Source: Lentilactobacillus parabuchneri DSM 5707 = NBRC 107865
Lineage (GTDB): Bacteria; Bacillota; Bacilli; Lactobacillales; Lactobacillaceae
DNA: 64,000 nucleotides
Assembly: GCF_001435315.1 (NCBI RefSeq)
Contig: NZ_AZGK01000005.1
Span: forward strand, 98,873 to 162,872
Direction of reading: 5' to 3'
The notes under the pieces were generated by a model that saw only the letters and a program-made list of their open reading frames with translations, made no database searches and was not told the origin of the DNA. Position 1 is the stretch's first letter; each line of letters opens with the position of its first letter. Shown here piece by piece: positions 46,779 through 56,945 of the stretch. The translations under genes were made by a program, and so were the position numbers.

Positions 46779-49103
46779 TTGCAAGATAATGATTTAAAAA
46801 TTCAAATAGAAAACGTTCTGCGGACTTATCCGGATAACGTATTTACTGTCGAAAAGATTGCCGATGTTTTACGTACCCACGGATCAGCCGCATTCAAATT
46901 GATTGTCCAAGAGTTGGCTGCCCTTGAGCGTGATGGGATCGCAGTTGTGACTGATGAAGGGAAATTTCAGATGAATCCTGATAAACAAAAGTTAACCGGA
47001 ACCTTCCATGCCAATGATAAAGGATTTGGTTTCGTCGCGTATGATGAAACCGCTCCGGACGCTTATATTGCGCCTGACAATACCATGAACGCCTTAAATG
47101 GTGATACGGTTGAAATGGAAATTGTCCGGCCGGCCCAACCAGGTTCGGACCGCGGCCCAGAAGGTAAAGTGGTTGGCATCGCGGAACATAAATATACCCG
47201 TGTTGTGGGACCGTTTCAAGTAAGCGACGACGATAAGGGCTATATTGGCCAATTGACGTTAAACGACAAAAAGATTGCCAAATACAAGTTTTATATCAAC
47301 GATGTTGGTCTAAAGCCAACACCGGGCGAAGTGATTACTGCCCAAATTACCGAGTATCCGGATGCCAAGCATCCCGAATACATGGTGGGGATTGCCGACG
47401 AAGTGATCGGTTCGGTTGATGATCCCGGAATCGACATTTTACAAATTGTGTACGCCCATGACATTCCAGCAGAATTTCCTGAGGATGTTATTCAAGCAGC
47501 CGACGCAATTCCAGATCACGTGACCGAAGAAGAAAAAGTCGGTCGAGAAGATATTACCGACCAGGACTTGGTTACTATTGATGGGGAATCATCTAAAGAT
47601 TTGGATGATGCGGTTACCGCTTGGAAACTGCCAAACGGCAATTATCATTTAGGTGTTCATATCGCTGACGTGAGCCATTACGTTAAGCCGGGAAGCGCCA
47701 TTGATAAGGAAGCCTTCCGTCGTGGGACATCGGTTTATTTAACCGACCGGGTTATTCCAATGCTGCCACGTCGTTTATCGAACGGAATTTGTTCCCTAAA
47801 TGAGGGTCAACTCCGTCTTTGTATGAGCTGTGAGATGGAAATCGATCAGTCCGGCAATATCATCAAACACCGGATTCATCCAAGTTTGATGCGGTCAACT
47901 GCCCGAATGACTTATACGGCGGTTAATAATATTTTGGAATCTCACGATGAAAAAACAATCGATCGATACAAGCGATTGGTACCAATGTTTGAAACGATGG
48001 GTGAGCTTCACAAGATTTTGTACAAACACCGTAAATCGCGGGGTGCCATTGATTTTGACGACAACGAAGCTGAAATCATTGTTGACGAAAAGGGACATCC
48101 AATCGACATTAAGCTCCGGGTTCGTGGAACTGCTGAACGGATGATTGAGTCGTTTATGCTGGCAGCCAACGAAACAGTTGCCAAGCACTATTACGAAAGC
48201 CACGTACCGTTTATTTACCGGGTCCATGAAACGCCTGATGCCGACCGAATTAGAAGCTTCTTTGAAACGTTGACAGCATTTGGAATCAACGTTAAGGGTG
48301 ATCCTGAACACGTCACCCCCAAGACGTTACAAAACGTTTTGAAAAAAGTTGCCGGCAAGCCTGAAGAAATGATGGTTTCGGTCATGCTGTTGCGGAGCTT
48401 AAAACAAGCTCGTTACGCTGACCAATCTCTTGGTCACTTCGGCTTAGCTGCACCATTTTATACCCACTTTACATCACCAATTCGTCGTTATCCGGACACG
48501 ATGGTCCACCGTTTGATTCACTACTATGAAGATAACGGCATTAACGATGAAACCAAGAAGCGTTACGCAAATGTCTTGGACGAAATCGCCACCACGACTT
48601 CCGAATACGAACGACGGGCCGTTGACGCTGAACGGGATACTGACGCAATGAAGAAGGCCGAATATATGAACGACCACCTTGGCGAGGAGTTTGACGGGGT
48701 CGTCAGTTCAGTTATGAAATTTGGGTTGTTTATTGAATTACCCAACACCGTCGAGGGCTTGGTCCACATTAGCCGAATGAACGACGACTATTACCAATAC
48801 GTTGAGCAGTTTATGGCCTTGGTCGGCAGAAATACTCGCCGGACCTACAAGATGGGCCAGCCGATTAGAGTCAAGGTTGTCAACGTTGATGTTAAGCAAA
48901 GTGCCGTTGATTTTGATATTGTGGATCCCGAAAAGACACCACAGAGCAACATGTTGCCAAAGCGGACATACCACAGTAATGACCATCGCAACAATGATCG
49001 TCATGGGAACAACCACTCAAATCATTCAAACAATAACAACCGTGGCAGAAATAATAATCATTCACGCGGCAATAATGGGCACCAGAATCACAATAAGCAT
49101 TAA
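46779..49103 (+). CDS. rnr: Ribonuclease R
   Basis: A 774-residue processive 3'-5' exoribonuclease that degrades structured RNA and helps trans-translation. It has a winged-helix region (1-65), cold-shock domains (about 70-225), the RNB catalytic core with [11 protein letters not shown] near 268 holding the metal-binding Asp residues, and an S1 domain (about 637-717). The last 45 residues are an unusual tail very rich in Asn, His, Arg and Gly. TTG 46779 follows GAGGAA. smpB follows 20 bases later, a functional link because SmpB and RNase R act in tmRNA quality control. Confidence 0.95.
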   Translation: MQDNDLKIQIENVLRTYPDNVFTVEKIADVLRTHGSAAFKLIVQELAALERDGIAVVTDEGKFQMNPDKQKLTGTFHANDKGFGFVAYDETAPDAYIAPDNTMNALNGDTVEMEIVRPAQPGSDRGPEGKVVGIAEHKYTRVVGPFQVSDDDKGYIGQLTLNDKKIAKYKFYINDVGLKPTPGEVITAQITEYPDAKHPEYMVGIADEVIGSVDDPGIDILQIVYAHDIPAEFPEDVIQAADAIPDHVTEEEKVGREDITDQDLVTIDGESSKDLDDAVTAWKLPNGNYHLGVHIADVSHYVKPGSAIDKEAFRRGTSVYLTDRVIPMLPRRLSNGICSLNEGQLRLCMSCEMEIDQSGNIIKHRIHPSLMRSTARMTYTAVNNILESHDEKTIDRYKRLVPMFETMGELHKILYKHRKSRGAIDFDDNEAEIIVDEKGHPIDIKLRVRGTAERMIESFMLAANETVAKHYYESHVPFIYRVHETPDADRIRSFFETLTAFGINVKGDPEHVTPKTLQNVLKKVAGKPEEMMVSVMLLRSLKQARYADQSLGHFGLAAPFYTHFTSPIRRYPDTMVHRLIHYYEDNGINDETKKRYANVLDEIATTTSEYERRAVDAERDTDAMKKAEYMNDHLGEEFDGVVSSVMKFGLFIELPNTVEGLVHISRMNDDYYQYVEQFMALVGRNTRRTYKMGQPIRVKVVNVDVKQSAVDFDIVDPEKTPQSNMLPKRTYHSNDHRNNDRHGNNHSNHSNNNNRGRNNNHSRGNNGHQNHNKH

Positions 49104-49123
49104 GATGTAAACGAGGTGGTCGA

Positions 49124-49597
49124 ATGGCCAAAGGGAAAAAACAGCATAACAATGACAATTTGATGGCCCAAAATAAAAAAGCCCGCCATGACTATTCCAT
49201 TTTGGAAACAGTCGAAGCCGGGATTGTTTTGACCGGAACCGAAATCAAATCAATTCGTGATCGGCGAATTAATTTGAAGGACGGGTTCGTTCAGATTCGA
49301 AACGGCGAAGCTTATATGATGAACGTTCATATTAGTGAGTACGCCCAGGGCAATCAATTTAACCATGACCCACTTCGAAACCGGAAGCTGCTGCTTCACA
49401 AAAAGCAAATTCATCGCCTTGCTGAAGCGACAAAGGATAAGGGGATCACAATTGTTCCCTTGAAAGTTTATCTAAAAAATGGTTTCGCCAAAGTGTTAAT
49501 TGGTGTGGCCAAAGGTAAACGGGAATTTGATAAGCGAGAAACGATCAAGCGCCGTGACCAGAAGCGTCAGATTGATCGGGTCATGAAACATTACTAA
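49124..49597 (+). CDS. smpB: SsrA-binding protein
   Basis: A 157-residue basic protein that binds tmRNA and brings it to stalled ribosomes. Typical segments include [10 protein letters not shown] near residue 17, [18 protein letters not shown] near 28 and the basic C-terminal tail [15 protein letters not shown] that enters the mRNA channel. ATG 49124 is preceded by a GAGGTGG SD. The tmRNA gene itself was not seen in this window. Confidence 0.96.
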   Translation: MAKGKKQHNNDNLMAQNKKARHDYSILETVEAGIVLTGTEIKSIRDRRINLKDGFVQIRNGEAYMMNVHISEYAQGNQFNHDPLRNRKLLLHKKQIHRLAEATKDKGITIVPLKVYLKNGFAKVLIGVAKGKREFDKRETIKRRDQKRQIDRVMKHY

Positions 49598-49616
49598 GCT
49601 GAATATGAGTAAACAA

Positions 49617-49663
49617 AAAGCGTTGAAGCAACCAGAGATGGCTTGCTTTCAACGCTTATTTTC
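49617..49663. terminator. Bidirectional terminator between smpB and the LURP-one-like gene
   Basis: AAGCGTTGAA pairs with TTCAACGCTT around an inner GCAA/TTGC. On the minus strand the stem is followed by TTTTTG; on the plus strand by ATTTTC. Confidence 0.8.
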
Positions 49664-50219
49664 ATTTGTTATGAAGGGTTTGGATGTTTTCACTTTCGAG
49701 CTTGGGATTTGAAATCTTTTCCAAAACGCCTAATTTCAGTCTGGAAGCATGGACGAGAGAGGGATGGTTAAGCAAGGCCGCAATGGCCAACACCAGCGGT
49801 TCGTGGTCGATGTTGTCAACTGACATGATTCGGATAACCTGGTCAGATTGACTGTATGACTTGATAGTGGCAATATGCGTCCGGCCGCGGATAATCCTGT
49901 ACGATTGTTTGTCTTGATTTCCCGTAATCAGCCAGTTAATCCCATTAATAAAAATGGTCGTGTAGTGCATCGTAAAATGAATGACTGAGGTCCCAACAAA
50001 CTGGTCCAGATAATACAAATCAAACTTCGGCGTCATGCCCATTGATTGTTGTCGAACGGATACAAGTAGCTCGCCGGTAATTGAATAGATGGAAAAAGTA
50101 TCGGAAATGAGTCCCCACTTTCCGACAATTAAATACTTGGTGTCCCGATATTGATCGGTCACTTTTGATGACCGGGTATGATCCAGTTCAGTTAAGTTTA
50201 ACTGTAATTTTCGACTCAT
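49662..50219 (-). CDS. LURP-one-related/tubby-like family protein
   Basis: A 185-residue protein with the beta-rich LURP-one-related fold: short strands KYLIVGKWG, FSIYSITGELLVSVRQ, KFDLYYLDQFVGT and IFINGINWLITGN. No catalytic motif is evident. The family includes plant LOR proteins and bacterial YxjI, with unclear function; relatives include lipid scramblases. ATG 50219 follows AAAGGAA. It stands alone, divergent from ung. Confidence 0.75.
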   Translation of the reverse strand: MSRKLQLNLTELDHTRSSKVTDQYRDTKYLIVGKWGLISDTFSIYSITGELLVSVRQQSMGMTPKFDLYYLDQFVGTSVIHFTMHYTTIFINGINWLITGNQDKQSYRIIRGRTHIATIKSYSQSDQVIRIMSVDNIDHEPLVLAIAALLNHPSLVHASRLKLGVLEKISNPKLESENIQTLHNK

Positions 50220-50328
50220 AAACGCATTTCCTTTACTTGTATTATTTTCATTTTAACACGTTCTGAAATTATTTACTCTGGTGTTATTTTAAAATGGGTA
50301 TGGTAGAATAAAACGTGAGGTGTTGCGA

Positions 50329-51021
50329 ATGAAACCGTTTATAAAAAATGATTGGTGGGACGTTTTAGAGCCCGAATTTGAAAAAACTTACTATCAGCAG
50401 TTACGCCAATTTTTGATATCAGAATACAAAACACAGTTTATCCATCCTGATATGAATCATATTTTTGAGGCGTTTCAGTTAACGCCCTTTAGCCAAGTCA
50501 AAGTCGTGATTTTGGGACAGGATCCCTATCACGAACCAAACCAAGCCCAAGGGTTAAGCTTTTCAGTTATGCCAGGTGTCAGAATCCCACCATCGCTTCA
50601 AAACATCTATAAGGAGCTTCAGTCCGACTTGGGAATTAAGCCCGTTTCACATGGTGATCTTCGAAGCTGGGCGAAGCAGGGGGTTCTTTTGTTGAACTCG
50701 GTGCTGACAGTCCGTAACGGACAGGCTTTTTCTCATAAGGGCAAAGGTTGGGAACAACTAACCGACGCTGCGATTTCAAAGCTGTCGGCGCGTGAAAAGC
50801 CGGTTGTTTTCATCTTGTGGGGACGAGCGGCCAGAGATAAGATTGCGTTGATCGACACTTCGACCAATGTGGTCCTGCAATCCGCTCACCCGAGTCCCTT
50901 ATCAGCTAATCGGGGATTCTTCGGTTCCAAGCCTTTTTCCAAGACAAACGAAGCCTTGGAAGCAATGGGTGAAACGCCGATTAACTGGCAGTTGCCTGAA
51001 AAGGTTTCTCAAACATCGTAG
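50329..51021 (+). CDS. ung: Uracil-DNA glycosylase
   Basis: A 230-residue base-excision repair enzyme that removes uracil from DNA. The water-activating loop [10 protein letters not shown] is near residue 63, with the catalytic Asp; LLNSVLTVR near 123 contacts uracil, and HPSPLSA near 187 is the DNA-intercalation loop. ATG 50329 is 7 bases after GAGGTG; GTG 50320 overlaps that SD. pta follows after 29 bases, the usual ung-pta-tsaE order. Confidence 0.96.
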   Translation: MKPFIKNDWWDVLEPEFEKTYYQQLRQFLISEYKTQFIHPDMNHIFEAFQLTPFSQVKVVILGQDPYHEPNQAQGLSFSVMPGVRIPPSLQNIYKELQSDLGIKPVSHGDLRSWAKQGVLLLNSVLTVRNGQAFSHKGKGWEQLTDAAISKLSAREKPVVFILWGRAARDKIALIDTSTNVVLQSAHPSPLSANRGFFGSKPFSKTNEALEAMGETPINWQLPEKVSQTS

Positions 51022-51050
51022 TTGTGATTTTTAGAATTGGAGGATTTGTC

Positions 51051-52025
51051 ATGGATTTATTTGAAAGTCTCAAGCAAAAAATTAGTGGTAAAAATATCAG
51101 CATTGTGTTCCCTGAAGGAGACGACGTTCGAATTCTGGGTGCCGCAAGCCGATTAGCCAAAGATGGTTTGGTTAACCCGGTCATTCTTGGGGCAACCGAT
51201 ACAGTTGAAAAAGTTGCCAAGGATGCCGACATTGATTTAAGTGATGTTGAAATTATTGACTACCTTAATCAGCCTGCTGACCAGATTGATGAAATGGTTG
51301 CTGCAATTGTTGAAAGACGAAAAGGCAAGACTGATGAAGCACAAGCACGTGAATGGCTGAAAGATCCAAATTATTTTGGGACGACTTTAGTCTACATGAA
51401 TAAAATTAACGGAATGGTATCAGGTGCCAACCATCCAACCGGCGACACCGTGCGTCCCGCACTTCAGATTATCAAGACAAAGCCGGGTGTGAAGTTAATT
51501 AGTGGGGCCTTTATCATGCAAAAGGGTGATGAGCGTTACCTGTTTGCCGATTGTGCCATTAACTTGGACCCGGATGCAAATGCATTAGCTGAAATTGCGG
51601 TTGAAAGTGGTAAGGTTGCCAAGACCTTCGATATTGATCCAAAGGTGGCCCTTTTAAGCTTCTCAACTAAGGGATCCGCCAAGGGCGATATGGTTACCAA
51701 GGTTCAAGAAGCAACTAAATTAGCCCAAGAACAGGCACCCGACATGGCAATTGATGGTGAAATGCAATTTGATGCTGCGTTTGTTCCTTCAGTTGGTGAG
51801 CGCAAGGCACCGGGTTCGAAAGTTGCTGGCCACGCAACCGTCTTTGTCTTCCCAGAATTGCAATCAGGAAACATTGGTTACAAGATTGCCCAACGCTTTG
51901 GTGGTTTTGAAGCGATTGGCCCAATTCTGCAAGGCTTAAACAAACCCGTTTCTGACTTGTCTCGAGGCAGTAACGAAGAAGATGTTTATAAAGTTTCGAT
52001 CATCACAGCTGCACAGGCATTATAA
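51051..52025 (+). CDS. pta: Phosphate acetyltransferase
   Basis: A 324-residue enzyme that interconverts acetyl-CoA and acetyl phosphate, central to acetate and phosphoketolase metabolism. Characteristic segments are IVFPEGDDVRILGAA near residue 18, GMVSGANHPTGDTVRPALQ near 123, and ALLSFSTKGSA near 197. ATG 51051 is 8 bases after GGAGG. It probably shares a transcript with ung. Confidence 0.95.
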   Translation: MDLFESLKQKISGKNISIVFPEGDDVRILGAASRLAKDGLVNPVILGATDTVEKVAKDADIDLSDVEIIDYLNQPADQIDEMVAAIVERRKGKTDEAQAREWLKDPNYFGTTLVYMNKINGMVSGANHPTGDTVRPALQIIKTKPGVKLISGAFIMQKGDERYLFADCAINLDPDANALAEIAVESGKVAKTFDIDPKVALLSFSTKGSAKGDMVTKVQEATKLAQEQAPDMAIDGEMQFDAAFVPSVGERKAPGSKVAGHATVFVFPELQSGNIGYKIAQRFGGFEAIGPILQGLNKPVSDLSRGSNEEDVYKVSIITAAQAL

Positions 52026-52043
52026 TCAAATTAACTAACGGCG

Positions 52044-52086
52044 AGGGTTGTGGCAAATGATTTTATTTGTCTGCAATCCTTTCTTA
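52044..52086 (+). terminator. GGCTG-like hairpin between pta and tsaE
   Basis: GGGTTG pairs with CAATCC using one G-T pair, with inner CAAAT/ATTTG, then TTTCTTATT. It ends directly before the SD of tsaE, with no promoter between. Confidence 0.65.
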
Positions 52087-52103
52087 TTGGAAGGAATGAT
52101 TCG

Positions 52104-52580
52104 TTGATCAATACAGTAACGGTTAAATCTGCAGACCAGACAATGGCCATTGGACAAAAGCTGGCCCAATATCTGAAGCCACGAGATTTGATCTTATTAG
52201 ATGGCGATCTTGGGGCCGGCAAGACGACTTTTACGAAAGGCCTTGCCAAGGGACTCGGCATTGATCGCCCAATAAAGAGTCCAACCTTCACCATTATTCG
52301 TGAGTATCAAGATGGCCGAATTCCGTTGTATCACATGGATGTTTATCGGCTGGAAGAAGGCGGTGCTGATGATTTGGGCCTGGAGGAGTATTTTAACGGT
52401 GACGGGGTCAATGTGGTTGAATGGTCGAAATTTGTGGCCGATGAATTACCAAATCAGTATCTGCGGATTATTTTCCGGCGGGATGATTCAAAAGGTGATA
52501 ACGTTCGAACGTTGACCTTTGAAGCAAAGGGTGAACGATTTGAAAAGATGATTCGAGAAGTGTTGGCGGATCAATCATAG
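52104..52580 (+). CDS. tsaE: tRNA threonylcarbamoyladenosine biosynthesis ATPase TsaE
   Basis: A 158-residue P-loop ATPase that works with TsaB and TsaD to make t6A37 on ANN-decoding tRNAs. Walker A GDLGAGKTTF is near residue 35, and SPTFTIIREY and HMDVYRLE follow. TTG 52104 has AAGGAA 8 bases upstream; a start at 52050 lies inside the hairpin. tsaB and tsaD are not in this window. Confidence 0.93.
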   Translation: MINTVTVKSADQTMAIGQKLAQYLKPRDLILLDGDLGAGKTTFTKGLAKGLGIDRPIKSPTFTIIREYQDGRIPLYHMDVYRLEEGGADDLGLEEYFNGDGVNVVEWSKFVADELPNQYLRIIFRRDDSKGDNVRTLTFEAKGERFEKMIREVLADQS

Positions 52581-52596
52581 AAAGTAGGGATGTCGA

Positions 52597-53082
52597 TTGG
52601 CAAAAGAAGTCGAATTTCGCTTGGCGGAAAAAGCAGACGGCCAGGCCGTATTGGACTTATTAAAGGCTTTACAAACCGAATCCGATACTTTTTTAGTGGA
52701 CTCAGACTTAAGTGATCTAAATGGTCCTATGGAAGCACAACAGATTGACATGATTAACCACACCCGGACGAATTTACTGGCAGTGGCGGAATATGATTCA
52801 GAGTTGGTTGGCATCGTGACTGTCGATGAAGTCGACGAAAGCAGGGGCGAAGTTGGCCTGGCTGTTCTGGCGGGCTTTCAAGGATATTCGATTGGCACAA
52901 ATCTGATGGAGTTGGCGATTGACTGGGCCAAAGACTTTAGTCAGCTCGACCAGCTGTTCTTAACGGTCTTCTCAAACAACGGACCGGCCATTCACGTATA
53001 CGAAAAAGTTGGCTTTCAACGGACAAAAGTGATGGCTCAAAATGACCGCGAACTTATTGAAATGAAACTAGATGTTCATTAA
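52597..53082 (+). CDS. GNAT-family N-acetyltransferase
   Basis: A 161-residue acyltransferase. Strand 4 and loop are in GEVGLAVLAGFQGYSIGTNLMELAIDWAK near residues 85-113, with the CoA-binding Q-G-Y-S-I-G turn; the C-terminal strand HVYEKVGFQRTKVM is typical. Location after tsaE recalls rimI, the ribosomal S18 acetylase that often follows tsaE and tsaB, but the sequence looks closer to generic acetyltransferases. TTG 52597 follows TAGGGATG. Confidence 0.8.
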   Translation: MAKEVEFRLAEKADGQAVLDLLKALQTESDTFLVDSDLSDLNGPMEAQQIDMINHTRTNLLAVAEYDSELVGIVTVDEVDESRGEVGLAVLAGFQGYSIGTNLMELAIDWAKDFSQLDQLFLTVFSNNGPAIHVYEKVGFQRTKVMAQNDRELIEMKLDVH

Positions 53083-53091
53083 GTTGCAAAA

Positions 53092-53143
53092 TAGGCTCAA
53101 ACTGGAATCAGATTCAATTCCAGTTTGAACCTATTATTTTAGC
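53092..53143. terminator. Bidirectional terminator
   Basis: AATAGG and TCAAACTGGAAT pair with ATTCCAGTTTGA and CCTATT, with one unpaired base on each arm. T-rich bases follow on both strands. It separates the GNAT gene from the convergent exonuclease gene. Confidence 0.85.
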
Positions 53144-53206
53144 TATATTCGACGAAAAGTCCATCAATTTGACTAAGAAACTTAATGAGTGACTTTTTTG
53201 AAGTAG

Positions 53207-53740
53207 TTAAATGGCCTTCACGAATTCTCGTAAAGCCTCACTACCAAATTGCTGCTGTTCGGTTAACAAGATGTTTGCACAAGCAACACTGTCGTCTAAG
53301 GCATTGTGATGATGCTCCAATTCAATGTGGAGCTTCTCGCAAAGTGTATTGAGCTTATGATTTTCCAACGTCGGATAAAACCGCTTGGACGTTCGCAGTG
53401 TGTCCAATGTGAGATAGTGGGGTGGATTGACGTCGTAGCGTTCCAGGGTCCGCTTTAAGACACTGTTGTCAAACGCTGCGTTATGCGCAATCACCAATTT
53501 GTTTGCAGTAAATAACGGTGCAATGTGATCCCAAACCTCCGGAAAAGTCGGCGCGTCAACCACATCTTTTTCGTGAATCCCGTGAACATTAATGTTTCGC
53601 CAGCTAAATTCCATTTCCGGGTTGATGAGCGAATAAAATTCGTGGGCAACTTGATTATCTCTAACAATTGCCAGTGCAATGGAACAGGCGCTGGCTCTTT
53701 TTGCATTTGCGGTTTCAAAATCCATCGCAACAAAGTTCAT
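53207..53740 (-). CDS. DEDDh 3'-5' exonuclease (DNA polymerase III epsilon-like)
   Basis: A 177-residue exonuclease. The metal-binding residues are seen in DFETAN near residue 7 (Exo I), HNAAFDNSVL near 90 (Exo II) and HNALDDSVAC near 147 (Exo III, with the DEDDh histidine). It lacks a helicase or polymerase domain and is shorter than PolC, so it is a stand-alone proofreading-type or RNA/DNA trimming nuclease; related proteins are annotated as exonuclease or RNase T. ATG 53740 is 6 bases after GAGGTG, so the longer frame to 53881 is rejected. It is divergent from murB. Confidence 0.9.
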   Translation of the reverse strand: MNFVAMDFETANAKRASACSIALAIVRDNQVAHEFYSLINPEMEFSWRNINVHGIHEKDVVDAPTFPEVWDHIAPLFTANKLVIAHNAAFDNSVLKRTLERYDVNPPHYLTLDTLRTSKRFYPTLENHKLNTLCEKLHIELEHHHNALDDSVACANILLTEQQQFGSEALREFVKAI

Positions 53741-53879
53741 ATCTTTCACCTCAATGTATTCACATTGTACAAAGAACGCTTCTAAAACGCAACTTGATTG
53801 CATTCCGTGATCTCCGCCCATGGATCGGGTGTTTCGTGGTAAAATTAATTTATATGCTTTGAAACAGAGGAATTTAATC

Positions 53880-54794
53880 ATGATGCAATCAAAAACAATT
53901 TTAAACGTTTACCCTGATATCGATATTTTAATGAATGAACCGCTATCCAAATATACGCATACCTTAACCGGCGGACCGGCTGATATTTTAGCGTTTCCAC
54001 GCAGCATCAAGGAATGCCAACAGCTTTTGGATTACGCCAATGAGAATCACCTGCCGATAACGGTGATTGGAAATGCCAGCAATTTAATCGTCAAAGATGG
54101 TGGCATTCGCGGGCTAACGATGATTTTAACAAAAATCAAAAAAATCACGTCTCACGAAAATTTGGTGGTCGCTGAATCCGGGGCGGCTTTGATTGACGTG
54201 ACCAAGGCTGCTCAGGCCAATTCACTTACCGGCTTGGAGTTCGCTGCCGGAATTCCCGGAAGTGTCGGTGGCGCGGTATATATGAATGCTGGAGCATACG
54301 GCGGCGACATTGAAAACGTTGTTACTGGCGCAGAGGTCTTAACCCCTGACAATCACATTCTGCATCTGAACCACAAACAACTTGATTTTGGCTATCGTCA
54401 TTCCAGTGTTCAGGATCATCACCAAATTGTCCTCTCAGCAACTTTTGCCTTAACCACTGGAATTGCCGAAAAGATTCAAAAACAAATGGACCATTTGAAT
54501 GCATTACGGGCGGCCAAGCAGCCACTTGATCTTCCTTCATGCGGAAGTGTGTTTAAGCGGCCGGCCGGCCATTTTGCGGGCAAATTAATTCATGATGCCG
54601 GCCTCCAGGGCTTTCAAATTGGTGGGGCCCAAGTTTCGATGAAACACGCCGGATTCATTGTCAACGTTGACCACGCTACGGCGACCGATTATTTAAACGT
54701 GATTGCCCACGTTCAAAAAACAGTTTATGATCAATTTCAAGTTCATCTCGAAACCGAGGTTCGAATTATTGGTGAAGACCCCAAGCAAGATTAG
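53880..54794 (+). CDS. murB: UDP-N-acetylenolpyruvoylglucosamine reductase
   Basis: A 304-residue FAD enzyme that makes UDP-MurNAc for peptidoglycan. FAD-binding segments include [13 protein letters not shown] near residue 29, [16 protein letters not shown] near 62 and [20 protein letters not shown] near 122; the proton donor Ser is in SCGSVFKRP near 222. ATG 53880 has AGAGG about 9 bases upstream; ATG 53883 is nearly equivalent. The antiporter gene begins 13 bases after its stop. Confidence 0.96.
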   Translation: MMQSKTILNVYPDIDILMNEPLSKYTHTLTGGPADILAFPRSIKECQQLLDYANENHLPITVIGNASNLIVKDGGIRGLTMILTKIKKITSHENLVVAESGAALIDVTKAAQANSLTGLEFAAGIPGSVGGAVYMNAGAYGGDIENVVTGAEVLTPDNHILHLNHKQLDFGYRHSSVQDHHQIVLSATFALTTGIAEKIQKQMDHLNALRAAKQPLDLPSCGSVFKRPAGHFAGKLIHDAGLQGFQIGGAQVSMKHAGFIVNVDHATATDYLNVIAHVQKTVYDQFQVHLETEVRIIGEDPKQD

Positions 54795-54807
54795 GAGTTG
54801 GTAATTA

Positions 54808-56934
54808 GTGCACATTCTCGAAGCCGTTATTTTATTGATGACGCTGGTCGTATTTTCCAACGTTGTCGATCATTTTATTCCAGCTGTTCCAGTCAGTTTG
54901 ATTCAGGTCGTCTTGGGCCTGGGTGCCGCGTTAGTGATGCGCGTGACTATCCCACTTGAAACTGACTGGTTTTTGCTGCTATTCATTGCCCCATTGCTTT
55001 TTAATGATGGACGACGGTTTCCAAAGCGGGAACTGTGGAAGCTTCGGGGCCCCATTTTGGCCAATGCAATTGTATTGGTTTTTTTGACGACCATTTTGGG
55101 TGGTTTCTTATTTCATCTCATTATTCCAACCATGCCGTTCTCCGTTAGTTTTGCCCTGGCGGCAATTTTGTCGCCGACCGATCCGGTGGCGGTTCAATCA
55201 ATTTCAAAGCGTGCCAAGCTGCCGGAAGGAATCTTGCACATCGTTAGTGGTGAAAGTCTGATCAACGACGCCAGCGGTTTGATTGCCTTTAAATACGCGG
55301 TTGCCGCGACAGTCACCGGGGTGTTTTCAATCAAATCGGCTGCCATTGACTTTATTTACATCAGTATCGTTGGGTTTGTGAGTGGAATCTTGATCATTGC
55401 CCTGATTTTGATGATGGAAAATTGGCTGTATCGGCAAGGTATTAACGACGTGATTTTTAGTACGGTTTTGCAGGTCACCACGCCATTTGTGGTTTATCTG
55501 GTTACTGAAGAATTCTTTCATGCTTCGGGGGTTATTGCGGTGGTTGCAGCCGGGATTATTTTTCACTTTTACGGGACTGCTCCGGATCGAAGCCAGCCCG
55601 AACTCAAGCTGGTCAGTGAGAAAACCTGGGATATTATCATTTATACACTGAATGGAATAGTCTTTTTGATTTTGGGAATTGAATTGCCGTTAGCAACCAC
55701 CAACGTCATTCAAAACAATAAGATTAACACCTTTGCGGCTTTAGGGATTTCATTTGTGGCCTGGCTGATTCTCTTGGCAATTCGGGTCTTTTGGATTTAT
55801 ACTTACCAAGCCGTCAGCAGTTTGCGGTCACGAAAAATCAAGTCTTTGAAAACTAAACAGATGCCGACGTTTAAAGCAGCTCTTTTAGCCGGGCTTTCAG
55901 GCGTCCGTGGAGCCGTTACAATGGCCGGGGTGCTGTCAATTCCAATGACCATTGACGGTGGCAGTCCGTTCCCATCCCGATCTTTAGCGTTATTTGTGGC
56001 CGCTGGCGTGATTATCATTTCACTGGTAGTTGCAACCATCACACTCCCACTGATTTCCGAGGACAAGGCGCCGTTGCTTACCCGGGCAAACGCGACGGAT
56101 GATTCCGATGATTTGAATCCGAATTCATCGGACACCGACGAAGATACCCATTACATCTCTGAAGATGAAGCACGGGTCTACATTATGAAATTAGCCGTCC
56201 AGCGAATTGAAGAAGAACGGCGGCCCAGCAATCAAAAAGAAGCCTTTGATTTAATCCTTGATTATCAGTTTTTGATTCGTCGACTCGAATTGAAGCTTCA
56301 GGACAAAAAGGAAATGGATTCAATCATTTCAGATGAACTGGCCTTACGACGGGTTGCACTCCGTGGCGAACGGGCTGCCGTTCAACAATTGTTTGACGAC
56401 CAAAAAATATCCAGGCAGGCGTTTTTGATTGCCAACGCGAAGTTACAGCGACTGGAAAATCAAATGATTCGATCAATTGGCCATAAGATCAAGTTAGGCC
56501 ACGGAACCGCTCGAAACTTCGTGAAGCTTCGTAACCGGATTGCCCTTTGGATTATTCGCCAAAAGACCGATGAGGATATTTCTGATGAATTGTCATTAAT
56601 TCAACGTGAAGAAGCGAAGGCGGCAATTTCTGCGTTATCGGCGTACTTTGCCCGTGATGATATCGATAACCAGCGGTTTGACAGTCAATCTGTTTATCAT
56701 CTAATCGTTCATTATCGAAATCAAATTGAACTGGCAAAGGATCACTCCCAAAAACAAATTCAAGATCAGGCAATGAACTATCAGAACTTGCGGATTAAAG
56801 CCTTAGCGGCTGAACGAGAGGGTGTCCAAGTGCTGTTGGAACAAGGAAATATCGATTGGGCTATGGCAGCGCACCTCAGACAATACATTAATTACTCGGA
56901 AACAGTGTTAATCATGGATTATCAAAACCAATAG
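54808..56934 (+). CDS. CPA1-family Na+/H+ antiporter with long cytoplasmic tail
   Basis: A 708-residue cation/proton antiporter. About 12 membrane spans occupy residues 1-420, with LSPTDPVAVQSI near 127 and the ion-binding ND pair in GESLINDASGLIAF near 151. The C-terminal 280 residues are hydrophilic and helical, likely cytoplasmic and regulatory. Role: expulsion of Na+ or K+ and pH homeostasis. GTG 54808 has AGGAG upstream. It is between murB and a phosphatase gene, all co-oriented with short gaps. Confidence 0.9.
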   Translation: MHILEAVILLMTLVVFSNVVDHFIPAVPVSLIQVVLGLGAALVMRVTIPLETDWFLLLFIAPLLFNDGRRFPKRELWKLRGPILANAIVLVFLTTILGGFLFHLIIPTMPFSVSFALAAILSPTDPVAVQSISKRAKLPEGILHIVSGESLINDASGLIAFKYAVAATVTGVFSIKSAAIDFIYISIVGFVSGILIIALILMMENWLYRQGINDVIFSTVLQVTTPFVVYLVTEEFFHASGVIAVVAAGIIFHFYGTAPDRSQPELKLVSEKTWDIIIYTLNGIVFLILGIELPLATTNVIQNNKINTFAALGISFVAWLILLAIRVFWIYTYQAVSSLRSRKIKSLKTKQMPTFKAALLAGLSGVRGAVTMAGVLSIPMTIDGGSPFPSRSLALFVAAGVIIISLVVATITLPLISEDKAPLLTRANATDDSDDLNPNSSDTDEDTHYISEDEARVYIMKLAVQRIEEERRPSNQKEAFDLILDYQFLIRRLELKLQDKKEMDSIISDELALRRVALRGERAAVQQLFDDQKISRQAFLIANAKLQRLENQMIRSIGHKIKLGHGTARNFVKLRNRIALWIIRQKTDEDISDELSLIQREEAKAAISALSAYFARDDIDNQRFDSQSVYHLIVHYRNQIELAKDHSQKQIQDQAMNYQNLRIKALAAEREGVQVLLEQGNIDWAMAAHLRQYINYSETVLIMDYQNQ

Positions 56935-56945
56935 GGGGATTTCAA

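Noticed and set aside
53741..53881. Extended N terminus of the DEDDh exonuclease
   Set aside because: ATG 53740 has a well-spaced GAGGTG SD and the first catalytic motif begins right after it; the extension has no similarity to nucleases.
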